This document shows, piece after piece, positions 52,148 to 61,132 of a stretch of DNA of 64,000 bases. Where the stretch lies: assembly GCA_029863175.1 (NCBI GenBank), contig JAOTVX010000006.1:1-64000 (forward strand). The letters are read 5' to 3'. Numbering within the stretch: the stretch's first letter is position 1; every line of letters begins with the position of its first letter. The position numbers and the translations under genes are program-made. Source of the stretch: Betaproteobacteria bacterium. Lineage in GTDB: Bacteria > Pseudomonadota > Gammaproteobacteria > Burkholderiales > SG8-41. The notes under the pieces are model-generated. The model searched no databases and was not told the origin of the DNA. It worked only from the letters and a program-made list of their open reading frames with translations.

Positions 52148-52873
52148 TTAGGGCGTTACGGCCTGCCAGCGCCCGTTGACAAGGCCCTGCATCGGCTGGA
52201 ACTGGATCTTGTAGGCCATCTTGCGGCTTTGCGCGATCCAGTAGCCGAGATAGAGGTAGGGCAGGTCCAGCTTCCGGCACAACTCGATCTGCCACAGGAT
52301 GTTATAGGTGCCGAAGCTCGCGCCTTCCACGTCGGGCTCGAAGAACGTGTAAACCGAGGAGAGGCCGTCCTGGAGCTGATCGAGGATCGAGACCATGCGC
52401 AGCGCGCCGTTCTCGCGGAACTCGATCAGGCGTGTTTCGACATTGCTCTGCAGAAGGAAGTGGCGGTACTGCTCGCGGCTGTCCTGGTCCATTCCGCCGC
52501 CCGCGTGCCGGCGCGACTGGTAGCGTAAATAGAGCGCGTAGTGCTCGGGGCTGTACTTAAGGTCCAGCATCTCGGATTTGAGGTCTGCGTGGCGCTTGAG
52601 CGTGCGGCGCTGTGAGCGCGATGGCTCGAAATCCTCCGCCAGGATGCGCACTGGGACGCAGGCGCGGCAGTGGTCGCAGAACGGCCGGTAGGTGAACGCC
52701 CCGCTGCGCCGGAAGCCGGCGCGCACCAACTCACTGTAGATGGGACCGTCGATCAGGTGGCTCGGCGTCGCCACCTGCGAGCGCGCCATGCGGTCGGGAA
52801 GATAGCTGCACGGGTAGGGCGCCGTTGCATAGAACTGCAGTACCGAAAGCGGGAAATCAGTCAAATAAGTCAT
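52148..52873 (-). CDS. bpt: Aspartate/glutamate leucyltransferase
   Basis: Adds Leu from Leu-tRNA to N-terminal Asp or Glu, marking proteins for ClpAPS. It is 241 residues. The N-terminal ATE block has [15 protein letters not shown] and [13 protein letters not shown]. The C-terminal block has [20 protein letters not shown] and [21 protein letters not shown]. Its start overlaps the end of aat by 17 bases, so both N-degron enzymes are made from one transcript. Confidence 0.95.
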   Translation of the reverse strand: MTYLTDFPLSVLQFYATAPYPCSYLPDRMARSQVATPSHLIDGPIYSELVRAGFRRSGAFTYRPFCDHCRACVPVRILAEDFEPSRSQRRTLKRHADLKSEMLDLKYSPEHYALYLRYQSRRHAGGGMDQDSREQYRHFLLQSNVETRLIEFRENGALRMVSILDQLQDGLSSVYTFFEPDVEGASFGTYNILWQIELCRKLDLPYLYLGYWIAQSRKMAYKIQFQPMQGLVNGRWQAVTP

Positions 52874-53555
52874 CGTCGAGGCGCCACTTCGATGCCGTAT
52901 CCGGGTAGTTTACCAAGGTTGAGAGTTTTCGCATAAATTCGCCGCGCGGAATCTCGCAGGCACCGAAGCGCGCGAGGTGTGCCGTCGTCATCTGGCAGTC
53001 GATCATGTCGAAGCTCCAGCGTTCGAGTTGACGCACGAGATGTGCGAGCGCGATCTTGGAGGCGTCCGAAACTTCGGTGAACATCGATTCGCCGTAGAAC
53101 ATGCGACCGATGGCGACACCATAAAGGCCGCCGGCAAGCGTCCCGCCGATCCAGGTCTCGACACAGTGCGCGTGCCCCGCGCGATGCAGTGCGTTGTAGG
53201 CCGCGATCATGTCCTCCGTGATCCAGGTGCCCTCCTGGCCGGGGCGTGGGGCAGCGCAGCGCCGGATCACGGCGTCGAAGGCCGAGTCGGCCCACACTTC
53301 GTAATCGCGCCTGGCGATGCGCTTGCTCAGTGAGCGCGAGAGTTTGAATTCGTGCGGGAGGAGCACCATGCGCGGGTCGGGGCTCCACCAGAGCACCGGT
53401 TGGCCTTCGCTGTACCACGGGAAGATGCCGTTGCGATAGGCCGCGACCAGGCGCGCCACCGCGAGATCGGCGCCCGCGGCTAGCAGTCCGTTTGGCTCCG
53501 CAAGCGCGTGCTCCACCGGGGGAAAGGGGTCGTGCACGCCAAGCCACGGGATCAT
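52857..53555 (-). CDS. aat: Leucyl/phenylalanyl-tRNA--protein transferase
   Basis: Adds Leu or Phe to N-terminal Lys or Arg. It is 232 residues. It shows [62 protein letters not shown] and [20 protein letters not shown], all diagnostic. It is the upstream member of an aat-bpt pair with a 17-base overlap. Confidence 0.97.
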   Translation of the reverse strand: MIPWLGVHDPFPPVEHALAEPNGLLAAGADLAVARLVAAYRNGIFPWYSEGQPVLWWSPDPRMVLLPHEFKLSRSLSKRIARRDYEVWADSAFDAVIRRCAAPRPGQEGTWITEDMIAAYNALHRAGHAHCVETWIGGTLAGGLYGVAIGRMFYGESMFTEVSDASKIALAHLVRQLERWSFDMIDCQMTTAHLARFGACEIPRGEFMRKLSTLVNYPDTASKWRLDDDLFD

Positions 53556-53635
53556 GGGGGGATTGTACGGTCGCCTGGGGTCGCGTCCAAAAGGATGCTT
53601 GTGCTTTTCGCCGCTGTGACAGAGAGTTGGTGCTC

Positions 53636-53649
53636 TTGACCTAGATCAA
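53636..53649. promoter_or_regulatory. FNR/Anr-type box upstream of ccoI
   Basis: TTGAC-CTAG-ATCAA at 53636-53649 differs by one base from the consensus TTGAT-N4-ATCAA. Its centre is about 60 bases before the ccoI ATG, suitable for anaerobic activation of the ccoI-ccoS-hemerythrin operon. Confidence 0.7.
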
Positions 53650-53701
53650 ATTCGGCACACCGCGCGGGCTTTACGATGCCCTGAACCAGGGCCTTGAGCG
53701 C

Positions 53702-56224
53702 ATGACAACAGTTGCTGATTCCCCGTATCACGGACACGGTGCCGCCGTGGATGGGGCGTCTGCTTGTTTCCATTGCGGCGAACCGGTGCCGCCCGACGGT
53801 CACCACGGGGTCGTGATGGATGGCGAGCGCCGTATGATGTGCTGCTCGGGTTGCGAAGCGGTGGCGAGAACGATCGTTGAGAACGGTCTCGGCGACTACT
53901 ATCGGCAGCGGCGGGCGTTGCCGGCACGCACAGCCGCAATCGTGCCTGACGAGTTGCGCCAGTACGACCTGCCGGCCGTCGAGGCAAGGTTCGTCGACAC
54001 CACCGAGCCGCAGGGCAAGCAAGCTTCGTTACTGCTCGAAGGTGTCGCCTGCGCGGCCTGCACCTGGCTGATCGAGCGCCGGCTCGGGCGCGTTCCCGGC
54101 ATTGAAAGTACCACCGTGAATTACGCGACGGGTCGAGCGCGGGTGAAATGGGACGCGCGTCGGGTGCAGCTGAGCGATATCCTGCGTGCGGTGGCCGAGA
54201 TCGGCTACCGCGCCTATCCCTTCGATGCCGTGGGCAGCGAAGCACTGGAGCGCCGCGAGCGGCGTAGCCAGCTCGCCCGGCTCTTCGTCGCCGGGCTGGG
54301 CATGATGCAGGTCATGATGTATGCGATTCCTGCCTATGTCGCCGACGGCGACATGAGCGCGGATATCGAGCAGCTGCTGCGCGTCGCGAGTCTCGTGCTG
54401 ACGCTGCCGGTCGTGCTCTGGGCGGCCCTACCATTCTATCGGGGCGCGTGGCGCAGCATCGCGGCCGGCCGAGTCGGTATGGAAGTTCCGATCGCGATTG
54501 CCATTGTGATCGCATTTACGGTCAGCCTCGTCGCGACGATGCGGGGTGCGGGCGATGTCTACTATGACTCGATCGCGATGTTCGTCTTCCTGCTGCTTGG
54601 CGCACGCTACCTCGAGATGAGCATGCGGGTGCGGGCGGTGCGGGCGCAGCAGCGGCTCGTCAGGCTCGTGCCCGCAGTGGCCGAGCGTGTCATCGACCGG
54701 CGCGGCAGCACGGAGCCGGTGGCGGTGGCGAGCCTCCGGCCTGGGGACCGCGTGCTGGTGCGGCCGGGCGCGACGGTGCCCGCGGATGGTGTCGTTCTAG
54801 AAGGCGAGAGCACGCTGAACGAATCGGTGCTGACCGGCGAGTCGCGGTCGATTGGCAAACGCCCCGGTGAGGCCCTGGTGGGCGGTGCGCTCAACGTCCG
54901 GAGCCCGTTGGTGATGGAAGTGGGCCGGGTGGGCGAGGCGACAGTACTGGCCGGAATTCTGCGATTGATCGAGCGCGCCCAAGCGGAAAAGCCGCGTATC
55001 GCGCAGCTTGCGGATGCTGCCGCGCAGTGGTTTGTGGCGGCGCTACTCGTACTGGCCTTGGCCGCCGGCATCGCCTGGCAAGCGATCGACCCGCCGCGCG
55101 CCATCTGGATCGTCGTTGCCGTGCTGATCGTGACATGTCCGTGCGCGCTCTCGCTCGCGACGCCCGCCGCTCTGACGGCCGCGACCGGGCGGCTCTACGC
55201 CGCCGGCATGCTCGTGACACGCGGGCACGCCCTGGAAACGTTGGCACGGGCGACCCACGTGATCTTCGATAAGACCGGCACGCTGACGGGTGGGCAACTG
55301 GCCCTGATCGGCGTGCTGCCCGTTGGCGGTCTCAGTGCCCAGCAGTGCCTTGCGCTCGGAGCGGCCGTGGAGCACGGTTCCGAGCATCCCGTCGCACGTG
55401 CACTGGCTGCGGCTGCTAGTGAGCTGGGCCGCACGGGCGCGGCCGCCGAGGCGGCTCGCAACTTCCCCGGACAAGGGATGGAGGCGAGCGTCGAGGCCGC
55501 GCGTTATCGAATTGGCAGCCTCGCGTTTGTCGCCGCGCTGCACGGCCAGCCCCCGCCCGCGGAACTGATGATCACAGCGGACGATGTGTCGGTCGTCGCG
55601 CTGGGTGACGAACGCGGCTGGCTTGCGCGCTTCACTTTCAGCGATGCAGTGAGGCCCGGTGCGCGGCAATTGGTGCGCGACCTGCAGGCGCGCGGCCGGC
55701 AGGTGTGCCTGCTGTCGGGAGACCGGGTGCATCACGTCGAGCACGTCGCGCGCGAGCTGGGCATCGAGATCATGCGTGGTGCCGCAACGCCCGAGGCGAA
55801 GGTCGAGTTCGTCCGCGAGCTGCAGTCGCGCGGCGCCGTGGTGGCAATGGTCGGTGACGGCATCAACGACGCGCCGGTGCTGGCGCAGGCCCAGGTCTCG
55901 ATCGCGATGGGTAGCGGCGCCGAGCTCGCGCAGGTCAACGCCGACATGGTGATGCTGTCGGATAGCCTATACGGGCTCGCCGATGCGTTCGACACGGCGG
56001 CGCGAACCCTGCGCGTCGTGCGCCAGAACTTCGCGTGGGCGATCGCCTATAACGCAGTCGCGGTGCCGCTCGCGCTGGCCGGTTGGGTAACGCCTCTGGT
56101 CGCGGCGATCGGCATGTCGGGGAGCTCGCTGTTGGTGGTCCTGAACGCCTTGCGCCTGTTGCGCTCGCCCGCTGCGGTAGAGCGGATGTCGCCGCATGCT
56201 GACTTTACCCCGGCGCCGGCTTGA
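53702..56224 (+). CDS. ccoI: Copper-transporting P-type ATPase for cbb3 oxidase assembly
   Basis: An 840-residue P1B ATPase that exports Cu for cytochrome oxidase maturation. It has an N-terminal cysteine region (CFHCGEPVP; MMCCSGCEAVA) and an HMA domain with GVACAACTWLIERRL. The metal-site motif is CPCALSLATP, the phosphorylation site DKTGTLT, and the hinge GDGINDAP. The double N-terminal metal region and the ccoS gene downstream identify the FixI/CcoI branch. The cbb3 subunit genes themselves are not in the window. An FNR-type box precedes it. Confidence 0.94.
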   Translation: MTTVADSPYHGHGAAVDGASACFHCGEPVPPDGHHGVVMDGERRMMCCSGCEAVARTIVENGLGDYYRQRRALPARTAAIVPDELRQYDLPAVEARFVDTTEPQGKQASLLLEGVACAACTWLIERRLGRVPGIESTTVNYATGRARVKWDARRVQLSDILRAVAEIGYRAYPFDAVGSEALERRERRSQLARLFVAGLGMMQVMMYAIPAYVADGDMSADIEQLLRVASLVLTLPVVLWAALPFYRGAWRSIAAGRVGMEVPIAIAIVIAFTVSLVATMRGAGDVYYDSIAMFVFLLLGARYLEMSMRVRAVRAQQRLVRLVPAVAERVIDRRGSTEPVAVASLRPGDRVLVRPGATVPADGVVLEGESTLNESVLTGESRSIGKRPGEALVGGALNVRSPLVMEVGRVGEATVLAGILRLIERAQAEKPRIAQLADAAAQWFVAALLVLALAAGIAWQAIDPPRAIWIVVAVLIVTCPCALSLATPAALTAATGRLYAAGMLVTRGHALETLARATHVIFDKTGTLTGGQLALIGVLPVGGLSAQQCLALGAAVEHGSEHPVARALAAAASELGRTGAAAEAARNFPGQGMEASVEAARYRIGSLAFVAALHGQPPPAELMITADDVSVVALGDERGWLARFTFSDAVRPGARQLVRDLQARGRQVCLLSGDRVHHVEHVARELGIEIMRGAATPEAKVEFVRELQSRGAVVAMVGDGINDAPVLAQAQVSIAMGSGAELAQVNADMVMLSDSLYGLADAFDTAARTLRVVRQNFAWAIAYNAVAVPLALAGWVTPLVAAIGMSGSSLLVVLNALRLLRSPAAVERMSPHADFTPAPA

Positions 56225-56226
56225 TC

Positions 56227-56442
56227 ATGGATATCCTCTACATGTTGATCCCGCTGAGCGTGGTGCTGGTGTTCGCCATTGGCGCCGTGTTCTGGTGGGC
56301 CTTGGAGAGCGGCCAATTCGAAGATCTCGAAGGGCCAGCACACCGCATCCTGATGGACGACGATGCGCCGCCGCAGGCGCCGGATTCTCCCACCTGCGCT
56401 GGGCGCCGCGAAACGCGGAGGAACGAATATGACCAGCGCTGA
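56227..56442 (+). CDS. ccoS: cbb3-type oxidase assembly protein CcoS
   Basis: A 71-residue single-TM protein: MDILYMLIPLSVVLVFAIGA followed by VFWWALESGQFEDLEGPAHR and ILMDDD, the standard CcoS pattern. The C-terminal 25 residues are extra. It lies 2 bases after ccoI and its end overlaps the hemerythrin gene by 14. It is needed to place heme and copper in CcoN in other bacteria. Confidence 0.93.
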   Translation: MDILYMLIPLSVVLVFAIGAVFWWALESGQFEDLEGPAHRILMDDDAPPQAPDSPTCAGRRETRRNEYDQR

Positions 56443-57055
56443 TGCGCGCCCGCCCAAAGCGAGCCGTGACCGGGCCGTCGCGGTGATTCAGGCCGAGCAC
56501 CGCGCGCTCGAAATGGTGACGGCGGTGCTGCAACGCGTGCTGAGTGACGTGCAGCAGGGACTGGTCGAGCCCGACTGCAGGCTTCTCGCCGCGATGCTCT
56601 ATTACATTGAGTCTTTTCCCGAACGCGAACATCACCCGAAGGAAGACGATTACCTGTTCAAGGCGCTGCGCGCGCGGACGCGGGAGGGCTCGGCGCTGCT
56701 CGACGAATTGCAGGGCGAGCACGTTCGCGGCGGGCAGATGATGGCCTACCTTGCCCAGACGCTGGTGCGCTACCAGGGCGGCGCGCCCGACGGGCTTGCC
56801 GCCTTCGCCGCGGCGGTGGACGCGTACGCGGCGCTGCTGGGCGATCACATGCGCAGGGAGGAGGACGTCATCCTGCCCCTTGCCGACGCGCATCTCACGG
56901 AATCGGACTGGGCGGCAATGGCTGCGGCCTTCACGGAGAACCGCGATCCGCTGTTCGGGGAGGAGGCCAGCGAGGAGATGCGGCGGCTGCGCCGGCGCAT
57001 CACGAGTCTCGTTCCCCGGAAGCTGCAGTCGCTGTTGCGCCCGGAAGGCGAGTAA
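56429..57055 (+). CDS. Hemerythrin-domain protein
   Basis: A 208-residue four-helix-bundle protein with di-iron ligands in AVIQAEHRALE, FPEREHHPKEDDYLF, LQGEHVRGG and LLGDHMRREEDVILPL. GCGGAGG precedes the ATG at 56429. It is in the ccoI-ccoS operon. Such proteins bind O2 or NO or relate to iron-sulfur repair; placement under an FNR-type box fits an O2/NO-linked role, which is inference. Confidence 0.9.
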   Translation: MTSADARPPKASRDRAVAVIQAEHRALEMVTAVLQRVLSDVQQGLVEPDCRLLAAMLYYIESFPEREHHPKEDDYLFKALRARTREGSALLDELQGEHVRGGQMMAYLAQTLVRYQGGAPDGLAAFAAAVDAYAALLGDHMRREEDVILPLADAHLTESDWAAMAAAFTENRDPLFGEEASEEMRRLRRRITSLVPRKLQSLLRPEGE

Positions 57056-57080
57056 AGCGAAAACCAAGAAACACTATTAG

Positions 57081-57268
57081 CCGCAGATAAACGCAGATTA
57101 ACGCGGACACAAAAACCCGCGTCAATCAATACACTTCTTCGTTATCGGCGTTCATCGGCGGCTAATAAAGTCTGTTCGGGGTTTGGGGTTCCGCGTTTCC
57201 GGTAAATGTAAATCTGCGTGTATCTGCGTTTATCTGCGGCTAAGTTTCGAATTACGATTCACGTTTCA
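57081..57268. repeat. Compound repeat region between hemerythrin and ctaA genes
   Basis: A CGCAGATAAA array (57081-57106), inverted ATCGGCG units (57141-57165), four GTTCGGG-type heptamers (57174-57201), an inverted ATCTGCGT array (57210-57243) and two CGATTCA/CGTTTCA heptamers (57255-57268). The last supplies the ctaA stop codon. It mixes the 7- and 10-base families in one gap. Confidence 0.8.
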
Positions 57269-58306
57269 CGGAATTGATCCCTGTCGGCGCAACGCGTGAT
57301 TGAGCGCGATCGCGACGGTGAAAACAGCGAGGGCGCCACCCTGGTGTGCTGCGCCAAGCGCGACCGGAACCGCAAGCAGCAGCGTGCTGATTCCCAACGC
57401 GATCTGCGTCGGGAGCGCGGCCAGCAGCAAATGCGCGAGCGTTCGCACGCGGCCGCCGACATTGCTACGCATGACTTTCACCCAGAAAATTGGCACCAGG
57501 ACGGCCAGCACCCACGCGAACAGGCGGTGATCGAACTGCACCGTCGCCATGTTGTTGAAGAAATTCGCATACCACGGATCGAGCATGAAAACCTCCGGCG
57601 GAACGAGGTGGCCGTTCATGAGGGGAAACGTGTTATAGGCCTTGCCGGCCCTGATTCCTGCCACGAACGCACCGGTGATCGCCATCAGGCAAACCACGGC
57701 GGTGATCCACCATGCCATGCGCCGCAGCCGTCCAACGCTTTCTTCAGCGAACGCGGTTGCGCGGGGCCACAGCAGATCGAGCGCGATCCACAACGTTGCC
57801 GCGTAGATCAGGAAGGCGAGCGAAAGATGCGCCGTCAGGCGGTAGTGACTCACGCGCGGCTCGTCGACCAGCCCGCTGGCCACCATGTACCAGCCCATCG
57901 CCCCTTGCAGCGCTCCTAGCAGGAATATGCCGCCGAGGCGCATCGCGAGCTGCCGGTCGAGCCGCCGGCGCAGCCAGAAGTAGACCAGCGGAACGAAGAA
58001 CGCGATGCCGATCAACCGGCCGAGCAGGCGATGGAAGTACTCGAGCCAGAAGATACCCTTGAACTCGTCCACGCTCATGCCCTTGTTGACCTGCCGGTAT
58101 TCCGGCGTCTGACGGTATTTCTCAAACAGCTCCTGCCAGTCGTGGTCGCTCAAAGGGGGCACGGTGCCGACCAGCGGCTGCCACTCCGCGATGGAAAGAC
58201 CTGAATGGGTTAGCCGCGTGACGCCGCCCAGTACCACCATGGCGAAGATCAGCGCGCAGCAGACGAGGAGCCAGGCTGCGACGGCTCTGTGATGGATATT
58301 TGTCAT
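57266..58306 (-). CDS. ctaA: Heme A synthase
   Basis: Oxidises the C8 methyl of heme O to make heme A. It is 346 residues with eight membrane segments. Conserved heme-ligand histidines occur in [42 protein letters not shown] and [28 protein letters not shown] is the family start. The ATG at 58306 is preferred to a frame extending 44 residues upstream. It is divergent from the heme-copper cluster it probably serves. Confidence 0.94.
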   Translation of the reverse strand: MTNIHHRAVAAWLLVCCALIFAMVVLGGVTRLTHSGLSIAEWQPLVGTVPPLSDHDWQELFEKYRQTPEYRQVNKGMSVDEFKGIFWLEYFHRLLGRLIGIAFFVPLVYFWLRRRLDRQLAMRLGGIFLLGALQGAMGWYMVASGLVDEPRVSHYRLTAHLSLAFLIYAATLWIALDLLWPRATAFAEESVGRLRRMAWWITAVVCLMAITGAFVAGIRAGKAYNTFPLMNGHLVPPEVFMLDPWYANFFNNMATVQFDHRLFAWVLAVLVPIFWVKVMRSNVGGRVRTLAHLLLAALPTQIALGISTLLLAVPVALGAAHQGGALAVFTVAIALNHALRRQGSIP

Positions 58307-58471
58307 GAGCAGTACCGGCAGGCGCGACGCGCGGAATCGGCCCGCGTTGCGTCCACGCGAATTGTAGCGGATCCCCAATAGTACTGAACTCGGGTCCGTT
58401 GCAGTTGATTCAAGGCAAGAATTCTTGCGCTGCGGCATCGCGCCCGTGCGCCAGGCCCGACTCGCGGAAGC

Positions 58472-58485
58472 TTGATCTAAATCAT
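58472..58485. promoter_or_regulatory. FNR/Anr-type box upstream of the heme-copper cluster
   Basis: TTGAT-CTAA-ATCAT at 58472-58485 matches TTGAT-N4-ATCAA except at the last base. It lies 77 bases before the first gene of the cluster and 166 bases from the divergent ctaA start, so it could control either or both. Confidence 0.7.
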
Positions 58486-58561
58486 GGGAGGGCCATTTTC
58501 CCTGGGATAGATTTGCCCGCTAATGCGGGGGCATCCCGCCCGAATGACTCAAGGAGGCGAC

Positions 58562-58744
58562 ATGGCTGACACGCGCAATCTACCGCCGGCGGACGATCTG
58601 CAGGAGCGCGAAGACGGCGTTCCCTTCATGCAGCAGCTGCTCGATAACCCGTTCCTGCTGCTGTTTTTCGGCGTCATGGTTCCTATGCTGGTCTACACCC
58701 TCTGGGGTGTCATAGAAATTCTGACGGTTCCCCTTGCCAAATAA
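58562..58744 (+). CDS. 60-residue single-TM peptide leading the heme-copper cluster
   Basis: A short protein with a strong AAGGAGGCGA ribosome site. It has a polar N-terminus (MADTRNLPPADDLQERED), then PFMQQLLDNPFLLLFFGVMV and one membrane helix. Its place before the CuA subunit gene and the helix-only design suggest a small extra oxidase subunit, like subunit IIa of ba3 oxidases or CcoQ. That role is inference. Confidence 0.75.
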   Translation: MADTRNLPPADDLQEREDGVPFMQQLLDNPFLLLFFGVMVPMLVYTLWGVIEILTVPLAK

Positions 58745-58789
58745 CTATCGGTTGATGCGTCGCGCGTCGTTTGAACGAGGAGTGTGGAT

Positions 58790-59329
58790 ATGAGCGCAAT
58801 TCTGCCGCCGTCAGATCGACTCTGGTGGAAACAGCCTTTGGATCGCGTCGAGGGGACGTGGATTCTGCTTGCCTTTATCTGGTGCATGATCATGTTTTCC
58901 ATGATGGTTGGCTGGCACATCTACGGCAAGCAGAACCTGTCAACCGAAACCTACAAGACCACCCCCGAGTTGTTCGCGGCGAAGACGCAGGCCGTGGTGG
59001 ACAAGTACACCGTACGCAAGGAAACCGACAAGGAAATTCCGGTGGTGCATCCGCCTGCAGGCAGCGATGTTTATCTAATCGCGCGTCTCTGGGATTTTTG
59101 GCCGATCCTGGAACTCGAGAAGGACAAGACCTATCGCCTGCATCTGACCTCGATGGACTACAACCACGGTTTTTCGCTGCAACCCGTCAACATTAATATA
59201 CAGGTCGTGCCGGGCTATGAGCATGTGGTGAAGGTGACGCCAAACCAGACTGGAACCTTCTCTATTGTCTGCAACGAATACTGCGGGATCGGCCATGCCA
59301 ACATGGCCGGCCGCATCTACGTCAAATAG
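58790..59329 (+). CDS. CuA subunit II of a heme-copper oxidase/NO reductase (NorS/CoxB-like)
   Basis: About 179 residues: one N-terminal membrane helix (about 25-47) and a periplasmic cupredoxin domain. The CuA ligands are complete: a His in MDYNHGFSLQP and the set CNEYCGIGHANM (Cys, Glu, Cys, His, Met at correct spacing). GAGGAGTGTGG precedes; ATG 58790 is chosen over GTG 58784. The short, single-helix form is that of B-type (ba3) subunit II and of NorS proteins. It accepts electrons from cytochrome c. Confidence 0.9.
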   Translation: MSAILPPSDRLWWKQPLDRVEGTWILLAFIWCMIMFSMMVGWHIYGKQNLSTETYKTTPELFAAKTQAVVDKYTVRKETDKEIPVVHPPAGSDVYLIARLWDFWPILELEKDKTYRLHLTSMDYNHGFSLQPVNINIQVVPGYEHVVKVTPNQTGTFSIVCNEYCGIGHANMAGRIYVK

Positions 59330-59340
59330 GGGGGGCGCCA

Positions 59341-61032
59341 ATGACTACCTATCGCACCTGCCCGCGCTCCGGGCTGCAGTTCGACAGCCAGGCAGAGAAG
59401 CTGATACTGGCCAATGCCGTTGCCGGCGTGGTTTTCCTGCTGCTCGGCGGCGTCCTCGCGATCGGCGTGGTGCTGACCCGCTGGCCTGCAGTGCACTGGC
59501 TCGCCGCCGATACCTTTTACATGGTGCTGACCGCCCACGGCATCGACATGCTGATCTTCTGGATTATCTTCTTCGAGATCGCTGTCCTCTATTTCTGTTC
59601 CTCGACCCTGCTGCGCTGCCGCATCGCCACACCCCGCATTGCCTGGCTGGGCTTCGCCCTGATGCTGATCGGTTCTGTCACGACCAACGTTGCGGTGTTC
59701 AGGGGTGGATCGAGCGTGATGATGACCTCCTACGTGCCGATGATGGCTGAGCCGGCGTTCTATCTCGGCCTGATCCTGTTCGCGGTGGGCGCGCTGGTCG
59801 GCTGCTTCGTCTTTTTCGGCACTCTCGTCGTGGCCAAGAACGAGAAAACCTACCAGGGCTCGGTGCCGCTGGTCACCTTCGGCGCGATCACCGCCGCCAT
59901 CATCGCGGTGTTCACCATCGTCTCGGGCGCGATCATCCTGATCCCGACTTTTCTCATGTCAGTGGGCATGGTCAAGGAGGTTGATCCGCTGATTTATCGT
60001 ACGATCTGGTGGGCCTTCGGCCATTCCTCGCAGCAGATCAACGTCGCCGCGCACATTTCGATCTGGTATGCCATCGCGGCCATCTGCTTCGGCGCCAAAC
60101 CGATGTCCGAGCGTGTGAGCCGCGGCGCCTTCCTGCTCTACATCCTGTTCCTGCAGCTGGCGAGCGCGCATCACCTGTTGGCGGACCCCGGACTGAGCAC
60201 CGAATGGAAAGTGGTCAATACCAGCTACTTCATGTACTTCGCGGTGCTGGCTTCGATGATCCACGGCCTTACCATTCCGGGCGCCATCGAGGTCGCACAG
60301 CGCGAAAAAGGGTATACCAAAGGCCTATTCGAATGGCTCAGAAAAGCGCCCTGGGGCAATCCGGTGTTCTCCGGGATGTTCATTTCCCTGATCGGCTTCG
60401 GTTTTCTCGGTGGCATCTCCGGCGTGATGATGGGCACGGAACAACTGAACATGATCATCCACAACACCATCTACGTGCCCGGCCATTTTCATGCCACGGT
60501 GGTGATCGGCACCACGCTTTCGTTCATGGCTTTGACCTATTTCCTGATACCGGTATTGTTCAAGCGCGAAATGATCAGCCCGGGGCTGGCGAAGCTGCAG
60601 CCTTACCTGTTCGGCCTGTCGATGTACTTCTTCGTTCTGGTGATGATGGGCGCGGGAACCCTGGGCGTGTCTCGCCGTCATTGGGATATGGCCATGGGCG
60701 GTTCGCCGCTTGCCTACGAGTTTCCCGGCGCCGCCTACCTGATGATGGGCCTGGTCGGGATCGCGGGCATCGCGGCGATTGTCGGCGGCGCGCTCTATAT
60801 CTACATTACCGTCGGCTCGCTGCTGTGGGGCAAGAAACTGGACGTCGGTGCGCTCAGCCAGAAGACGGTGCCGATTCCGGTTGTCCCCTCCACGGTCACG
60901 CTCCAGGCGCATGGATCGGCCGGTTTCGCTGCGCCGGGCACATTCGCCCTTGCGACAGTGTTCCTGGTGGCATTTGTTCTGTACTACTTCATCAACTGGA
61001 AATATCTGTCTCAGGTCTGGGGACTAAGCTGA
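59341..61032 (+). CDS. Heme-copper subunit I lacking the HPEVY tyrosine (NorY/CbaA-like)
   Basis: A 563-residue polytopic protein. Low-spin heme ligands are His66 (LTAHGIDML) and His384; the high-spin heme ligand is His382 (PGHFHATVV). CuB ligands are His228 (FGHSSQQIN) and His277/278 (SAHHLL). In oxygen reductases of types A and B the residue four after the first CuB His is the cross-linked Tyr (HPEVY); here it is Gln232. A proton-donating Tyr at this spot is thus absent, as in heme-copper NO reductases. It may be an sNOR-type enzyme; oxygen reduction with a Tyr from elsewhere is not excluded. Confidence 0.88.
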   Translation: MTTYRTCPRSGLQFDSQAEKLILANAVAGVVFLLLGGVLAIGVVLTRWPAVHWLAADTFYMVLTAHGIDMLIFWIIFFEIAVLYFCSSTLLRCRIATPRIAWLGFALMLIGSVTTNVAVFRGGSSVMMTSYVPMMAEPAFYLGLILFAVGALVGCFVFFGTLVVAKNEKTYQGSVPLVTFGAITAAIIAVFTIVSGAIILIPTFLMSVGMVKEVDPLIYRTIWWAFGHSSQQINVAAHISIWYAIAAICFGAKPMSERVSRGAFLLYILFLQLASAHHLLADPGLSTEWKVVNTSYFMYFAVLASMIHGLTIPGAIEVAQREKGYTKGLFEWLRKAPWGNPVFSGMFISLIGFGFLGGISGVMMGTEQLNMIIHNTIYVPGHFHATVVIGTTLSFMALTYFLIPVLFKREMISPGLAKLQPYLFGLSMYFFVLVMMGAGTLGVSRRHWDMAMGGSPLAYEFPGAAYLMMGLVGIAGIAAIVGGALYIYITVGSLLWGKKLDVGALSQKTVPIPVVPSTVTLQAHGSAGFAAPGTFALATVFLVAFVLYYFINWKYLSQVWGLS

Positions 61033-61132
61033 TGCCCTGCCGCGGACGTGCGCACTAATGCACTGGCCCGGACAACGACGCCTCGGCCGATGGTATCCGC
61101 TGCCGCAACACGCAGATCAAATACAGGCAGAC

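Noticed and set aside
35893..57268. Period-7 and period-10 arrays as possible CRISPR arrays
   Set aside because: Units are 7-13 bases with no spacers and no cas genes are present.
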